DNA of 38,973 nt. Origin: Bacteroidetes bacterium GWE2_42_24 (GTDB lineage: Bacteria > Bacteroidota > Bacteroidia > Bacteroidales > TTA-H9). The stretch covers positions 365 through 39,337 of the forward strand of contig MEOA01000048.1 of NCBI GenBank assembly GCA_001768515.1, in the 5' to 3' direction. A program made the translations under genes and the position numbers. Numbering within the stretch: position 1 is the stretch's first letter; each line of letters opens with the position of its first letter. Shown here piece after piece: positions 34,911 through 38,973 of the stretch. The notes below the pieces were generated by a model. The model did no database searches. It was not told the DNA's origin and saw only the letters and a program-made list of their open reading frames with translations.

Positions 34911-37730
34911 TCAGACTTTTGCTTTCAGGTATTTTCCTGTATAGCTCACTTTGCATTTTGCCAGGGCTTCAGGCGTTCCTTCAAACACAAGGTTTCCTCC
35001 TTCGTTTCCACCTTCGGGGCCAAGATCAATGACCCAGTCAGCCGATTTGATGATCTCGGGATTGTGTTCAATTACGATGATGGTGTGCCCTTTGTCGATC
35101 AGGGCATTGAAAGCGCTCATGAGCCTTGTGATGTCGTGAAAATGAAGACCTGTAGTTGGTTCGTCGAAAATGAACAGGGTTGATTTTTCTGTTTGTCCTT
35201 TCGATAAGAAAAATGCGAGTTTGACGCGCTGGGCTTCTCCTCCGCTAAGTGTACTCGATGACTGACCCAACTTCAGATAACCGAGGCCAACTTCCTGAAG
35301 CGGCAGGAGACGATTTGCAATCCGGCCTGCTGACCCCTTGTTTCCTTTCATGTTGTTAAAATGCTCAACTGCCTGGTCAATGGTCATGTCGAGTATGTCG
35401 CTGATGCTTTTATCATCAACTTTTACATCAAGTAATTCGTCCTTGAAGCGTTTTCCCTTGCAGGAATCGCACAGTAACTTGATGTCGGCCATGAATTGCA
35501 TCTCAATACTCACAAAGCCTTCGCCTTCACATTCTTCACATCGTCCACCAGCTACGTTGAACGAAAAATATCCGGGTTTGTAGCCTCGAGTTACGGCCAA
35601 AGGTTGTTCTGCGTAAAGCGACCTGATCTCATCCCAGGCACCTACATAAGTTGCCGGATTTGAACGTGTGCTGCGGCCTATGGGATTCTGGTCGATGAGT
35701 TCGGCATCTTCAAGCTGGCGGTAGTCGCCTGATAGTCTTCCATAATGCCCCGTTTTTTCACCATACCCACCATAGATCTTTTTCAAAGCAGGATAAAGGA
35801 CGCCTTTCACGAGAGATGTCTTACCCGAGCCACTCACGCCTGTTACTGCTGTGAGTATATGTAATGGAAATTTTACACTGATGTTTTTCAGGTTGTTTTC
35901 AGTTACCTGTTCAATTTCAACAAATTCTTTCCACTTCCGGCGACGCAGTGGCAGCGCAATCTTAAGAACCCCCGAAAGGTATTTCCCGGTGTAACTTTTT
36001 GTATCCTGCAGCAGTTCATGCAGATTTCCCTGGAACACCAGTTCTCCGCCACCATAACCGGCATTGGGGCCAATGTCAATGACCTGGTCGGCAGCTCTGA
36101 TGATTTCTTCATCATGCTCAACCACTATGACTGTATTTCCTACATCGCGCAGATGTCTGAGCACATCGATCAGGCGGTTGGTATCCCGGGGATGAAGCCC
36201 GATACTGGGTTCATCAAGAATATACATTGACCCGACAAGGCTCGATCCTAGTGATGTTGCCAGATTAAGACGCTGAGATTCGCCCCCGCTCAAACTGTTT
36301 GACAACCTGTTAAGGGTAAGGTAACCCAAGCCAACATCATTAAGTACTTTTAGCCGGTTTTTAATTTCAATTAGTATTCTTTCGGCAACTTTTTGGTCTT
36401 GTGTCTGGAGTTTAACGGTATTAAAAAAGCCATACAAGGTGTCGATGGGCATGTTAACCAGTTCATGAATGGATAGTCCATTTACTTTAACGTACCCGGC
36501 ATCTTTTCTAAGCCGCGCTCCTTTGCAATCAGGGCAGACCGTGCGTCCACGGTATCTTGAGAGCATCACGCGGTATTGTATTTTATAGAGGTTTTGCTCT
36601 ACCATGGTAAAGAAATCGTCAATTCCCTCAACGCCGGCAGTACCTTGCCAGAGAAGTTTTTTTTGGCTTTCATCCAGGTCGGAATAGGGGCGATGGACAG
36701 GAAAACCGAACCGACCGGCATTATGAATGAAGGCATCTTTCCAGTCGCTCATTTTTTCTCCTTTCCAGCAGGCAACCGCTTCTTCGTAGATTGACAGGTT
36801 CTTGTCAGGGATGACGAGGTCTTCATCAATACCGATAATTGTTCCGAACCCTTCGCATCGCTTACATGCGCCATAGGGATTGTTGAAAGTGAAGAGATTG
36901 ACGGTGGGCTCTTCGAAATTAATGCCATCGGCTTCAAATCTGTTGGTGAATAGCCGCTCTTGGCTTTCATCCCCTGTAAACCATTCGAGGATGCATTCAC
37001 CATGTCCTTCAAAGAAGGCAGTTTGAACGCTGTCGGCTACCCTGGCTGAAAATTCGGCATCATCGGTTTTAACGGCCAGCCTGTCGAGCAAAATACTGAT
37101 GTTTTTTGAGTCTTTGGCCTGTTGCAGTTCAGCCGAAATGTCTTCAATCCGCTTAAGTTCCTTCCCGATTCTAAGCCGTGTAAAACCTTGCTGAAGCAGT
37201 ATTTCAGCCTGAACGGATATCGATCGGTCGGGCGGAAGCTTAAGGGGTGCATACACGGCGATTCGGGTTCCTTCGGCAAGGGTGGTGATGAAATCAACCA
37301 CATCGGTTACCGATTCACGTTTTACAATATTTCCTGAAACTGGCGAAATGGTTTGGCCGATTCGTGCATATAGCAACTTCAAATACTCATAGATCTCTGA
37401 GGAGGTGCCAACTGTTGAGCGGGGATTCCGGCTGTTCACCTTCTGCTCTATCGCGATGGCAGGGGATATTCCTTTAATGTAATCTACATTGGGTTTGGTC
37501 ATTTTTCCAAAAAACTGACGGGCGTATGCACTCAGGCTTTCAACGTAACGTCGCTGACCTTCGGCATAAAGTGTATCAAATGCTAATGACGATTTCCCTG
37601 AACCAGATAAACCCGTGACTACCACAAATTTGTTGCGGGGAATAGCCATTGAGATGTTTTTCAGGTTGTGTTGCCGTGCGCCTTTTATGAGTATATATTC
37701 TTTTGGATCAAGAGATTCGAAGTTGTTCAC
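34911..37730 (-). CDS. uvrA: Excinuclease ABC subunit A
   Basis: 939 residues from a GTG at 37730. An ATG-initiated frame from 37835 would add 35 residues, but a good -7 box (minus-strand TAATTTTG at 37764-37757) lies inside that extension, and the usual family length is about 930-950. UvrA finds bulky DNA damage in nucleotide excision repair with UvrB. Seen: GLSGSGKSS (first Walker A, about residues 40-48), the zinc fingers [17 protein letters not shown] and [26 protein letters not shown] (second Walker A), and two signatures [12 protein letters not shown] and [12 protein letters not shown]. Complete, no missing motif. A dyad CTGCATC/GATGCAG (37776-37793) overlaps the promoter's upstream part. 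Confidence 0.95.
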   Translation of the reverse strand: MNNFESLDPKEYILIKGARQHNLKNISMAIPRNKFVVVTGLSGSGKSSLAFDTLYAEGQRRYVESLSAYARQFFGKMTKPNVDYIKGISPAIAIEQKVNSRNPRSTVGTSSEIYEYLKLLYARIGQTISPVSGNIVKRESVTDVVDFITTLAEGTRIAVYAPLKLPPDRSISVQAEILLQQGFTRLRIGKELKRIEDISAELQQAKDSKNISILLDRLAVKTDDAEFSARVADSVQTAFFEGHGECILEWFTGDESQERLFTNRFEADGINFEEPTVNLFTFNNPYGACKRCEGFGTIIGIDEDLVIPDKNLSIYEEAVACWKGEKMSDWKDAFIHNAGRFGFPVHRPYSDLDESQKKLLWQGTAGVEGIDDFFTMVEQNLYKIQYRVMLSRYRGRTVCPDCKGARLRKDAGYVKVNGLSIHELVNMPIDTLYGFFNTVKLQTQDQKVAERILIEIKNRLKVLNDVGLGYLTLNRLSNSLSGGESQRLNLATSLGSSLVGSMYILDEPSIGLHPRDTNRLIDVLRHLRDVGNTVIVVEHDEEIIRAADQVIDIGPNAGYGGGELVFQGNLHELLQDTKSYTGKYLSGVLKIALPLRRRKWKEFVEIEQVTENNLKNISVKFPLHILTAVTGVSGSGKTSLVKGVLYPALKKIYGGYGEKTGHYGRLSGDYRQLEDAELIDQNPIGRSTRSNPATYVGAWDEIRSLYAEQPLAVTRGYKPGYFSFNVAGGRCEECEGEGFVSIEMQFMADIKLLCDSCKGKRFKDELLDVKVDDKSISDILDMTIDQAVEHFNNMKGNKGSAGRIANRLLPLQEVGLGYLKLGQSSSTLSGGEAQRVKLAFFLSKGQTEKSTLFIFDEPTTGLHFHDITRLMSAFNALIDKGHTIIVIEHNPEIIKSADWVIDLGPEGGNEGGNLVFEGTPEALAKCKVSYTGKYLKAKV

Positions 37731-37756
37731 AATAATGCTTTTGATGAAACTGGGTG

Positions 37757-37793
37757 CAAAATTAGCATATATATCCTGCATCAGGAGATGCAG
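37757..37793 (-). promoter_or_regulatory. uvrA promoter with an overlapping 7-bp dyad
   Basis: On the minus strand TAATTTTG (37764-37757) is followed by CACC. The dyad CTGCATC-4-GATGCAG (37776-37793) lies where the -33 region would be. It could be an operator or chance. The -7 box decides for the GTG start at 37730. Confidence 0.45.
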
Positions 37794-37829
37794 AAGAAAA
37801 ACCTTTTTCAGGTTTTTTTTGGTAAAATG

Positions 37830-37859
37830 TTGCATTTAGTGATTTCTTCTCTATATTTG
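37830..37859 (+). promoter_or_regulatory. Promoter of the ECF sigma factor gene
   Basis: TTG (37830-37832), 19 bases, TATATTTG (37852-37859): an excellent match to the Bacteroidota housekeeping promoter. The transcript would have an untranslated leader of about 80 bases before the ATG at 37944. It is back to back with the uvrA promoter, about 70 bp apart. Confidence 0.6.
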
Positions 37860-37943
37860 TACCGTCTAACCTGTCTAAATTGTTTTGCCTATAGCTTGAC
37901 CTTTACCCTTTTTCAGTCATTCACTTTTTTAAAAAGGGAACTC

Positions 37944-38528
37944 ATGAACCGTTGCGAATTAAGCGACCAGGAGTTGGTCAATAACTATTTTCTTGGCAAT
38001 GAAACAAGCCTTGAAATTTTAATTAACCGTCATCGTTCACGTGTTTTTTCCTACCTTTTAATGGTAGTTAAAGACAAGTATCTTGCCGAGGATTTGTTTC
38101 AGGATACCTTTATTAAGGTTATCAATACCATCAAATCGGGAAGCTACAAGGAAGAGGGCAAATTTATCCAATGGGTGATGCGGATAGCGCATAACCTGAC
38201 TATCGATCATTTCCGGAAATCAAAACGTTTTCCAACTGTCGAGTCAGGAGAGAATCAGGATATTTTTGAAACCCTGAACATGATGGATCCTTCGGTTGAG
38301 GATCGTCTGGTGACAGACCAGATTCACCGTGATGTAAGAAAATTGATTGAATACCTCCCAACAGAACAAAAGGAGGTGTTAATGATGCGCCATTATGGCG
38401 ATTTAAGTTTTAAAGAGATTGCCGATAAGACTGATGTCAGCATTAATACTGCCTTGGGCAGGATGCGGTATGCATTGATAAACCTTCGAAAACTTGTTGC
38501 TCAACATCAGGTCATTCTTACGAGTTAA
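37944..38528 (+). CDS. RNA polymerase sigma-70 factor, ECF type
   Basis: 194 residues. A longer frame from 37668 overlaps uvrA and its promoter and is rejected; the start at 37944 stands downstream of a good promoter. Region 2: NYFLGNETSLEILINRHRSR, LAEDLFQDTFIKV and FIQWVMRIAHNLTIDHFRK. Region 4: YLPTEQKEVLMMRHYGDLSF, with the helix-turn-helix FKEIADKTDVSINTALGRMR. Complete and of normal length. No anti-sigma factor gene follows at once; its targets are unknown. Confidence 0.93.
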   Translation: MNRCELSDQELVNNYFLGNETSLEILINRHRSRVFSYLLMVVKDKYLAEDLFQDTFIKVINTIKSGSYKEEGKFIQWVMRIAHNLTIDHFRKSKRFPTVESGENQDIFETLNMMDPSVEDRLVTDQIHRDVRKLIEYLPTEQKEVLMMRHYGDLSFKEIADKTDVSINTALGRMRYALINLRKLVAQHQVILTS

Positions 38529-38607
38529 ATTTTTACTTGGTAAAGAAATAAGCACAACTTTTTTGCGTTTAATGTTGGTAAAACGAATTGGTAACCAAAT
38601 TAAATGC

Positions 38608-38796
38608 ATGAAGAGATTCTTTACTTTACCCGAAGATGTTACTCTAATTCGTGATGATGACAAGGCTGGTTTGACCGGAAACAAGCGCTACCGTTTGTCG
38701 TTTACGATGCGGCTTCAACTGCTTACTTCGTACTCTGCTTCACTACAGGCAATGCGAAGCGTAACAGGAAACCTTTATTTGCTCTCACTGAATTAA
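38608..38796 (+). CDS. Possible 62-residue small protein
   Basis: The frame starts MKRFFTLPEDVTLIRDDDKA and ends with a Ser/Leu-rich tail. It stands 79 bases after the sigma factor stop and directly before a good terminator, which is the only support. No family was recognised and it has no membrane segment or Cys pair typical of an anti-sigma factor. It may be no gene. Confidence 0.25.
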   Translation: MKRFFTLPEDVTLIRDDDKAGLTGNKRYRLSFTMRLQLLTSYSASLQAMRSVTGNLYLLSLN

Positions 38797-38803
38797 AAAC
38801 ATG

Positions 38804-38839
38804 AAGAGGCTGTCTCATAAGTTGAGGCAGCCTCTTTTT
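38804..38839 (+). terminator. Strong hairpin terminator after the sigma factor region
   Basis: AAGAGGCTG and CAGCCTCTT pair around TCTCA...TGAG, followed by TTTTT. The arms resemble GAGGCTGTCTCA-type ends found at some insertion sequences, but no transposase is next to it in the window. Confidence 0.8.
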
Positions 38840-38973
38840 CGAAATCAGATATACAGAAATGCTACTGCTACATGGTTGGGGTGTGGGATCATGTTCAAAA
38901 GTTGTGGGGGATGGAGGAAATAAAGACCTTTGCTGATAAATTTTAACGATTTATGGACAACTCCTATAGCACC
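38840..38973. other. Window end, nothing recognised
   Basis: No gene start, repeat or promoter is evident in these bases. A gene may begin beyond the edge. Confidence 0.4.

Noticed and set aside
37668..37943. N-terminal extension of the sigma factor frame
   Set aside because: It overlaps uvrA and its promoter; the family starts at about 37944 and a promoter stands between.
38804..38839. End of an insertion sequence
   Set aside because: The GAGGCTGTCTCA-like arm is suggestive, but the hairpin with a T tract is fully explained as a terminator and no transposase is present.

Overview
The window looks like chromosome of a Bacteroidota bacterium, probably Bacteroidales or a near relative. The evidence is -7 promoter boxes of the form TAnnTTTG, two proteins with type IX secretion (T9SS) C-terminal sorting domains, a type B ribosomal protein L31, the Bacteroidota-type GlmU-like enzyme, a split ThrE exporter, a DUF5916 outer-membrane protein and very few Shine-Dalgarno sequences. 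No tRNA, rRNA, CRISPR array or transposase gene was found.

Left part, 1 to about 20,900: an accessory region built around an RHS polymorphic-toxin locus. After a repeat-bearing non-coding stretch come a secreted T9SS protein (minus strand) and, divergently, a secreted coiled-coil 'tail-fibre-like' protein. Next is a 2191-residue exported SpvB/FG-GAP/RHS protein whose variable tip carries an HExxH metallopeptidase motif, followed by a small exported candidate immunity gene. Downstream lies an array of displaced tip cassettes. Each starts with a recurring promoter plus a leader peptide (MPAINRCSVAP...), joins the same 70-codon RHS core segment, and ends in a different tip and a small exported partner. 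Cassette 2 has a second HExxH tip. Cassette 3 has a C39/papain-like cysteine peptidase tip. Between and after them are an orphan immunity-like gene behind a beheaded leader, at least two further leader remnants, and a diverged leader copy with a GTG start. The region 16.0-18.1 kb is mostly such debris, plus a minus-strand pseudogene whose 3' end recurs at 20.7 kb. Two more secreted proteins follow, one of them a short T9SS protein holding a single RHS-like YD motif.

Right part, about 21.0 kb to the end: compact housekeeping genes. They are a LuxC-type acyl-CoA reductase, L31 type B, GlmU-like, Lon, a thioredoxin-like protein (minus), adenosine deaminase with the two ThrE halves, a SlyD-like FKBP isomerase (minus), succinyl-CoA ligase beta (minus), DUF5916 with a LolD-like ATPase, UvrA (minus) and an ECF-type sigma factor. 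Several clear hairpin terminators and promoters delimit these units.

Working together (inference): the full-length RHS protein and every candidate immunity protein have signal peptides, which suits peptidase toxins that act in the envelope or outside the cell. The cassettes lack signal peptides but share 210 bp of near-identical core with the full-length gene. Recombination in that core would swap a new tip and its immunity gene into the exported protein, so the array reads as a tip reservoir. The recurring promoter and leader suggest the stored cassettes may also be transcribed.
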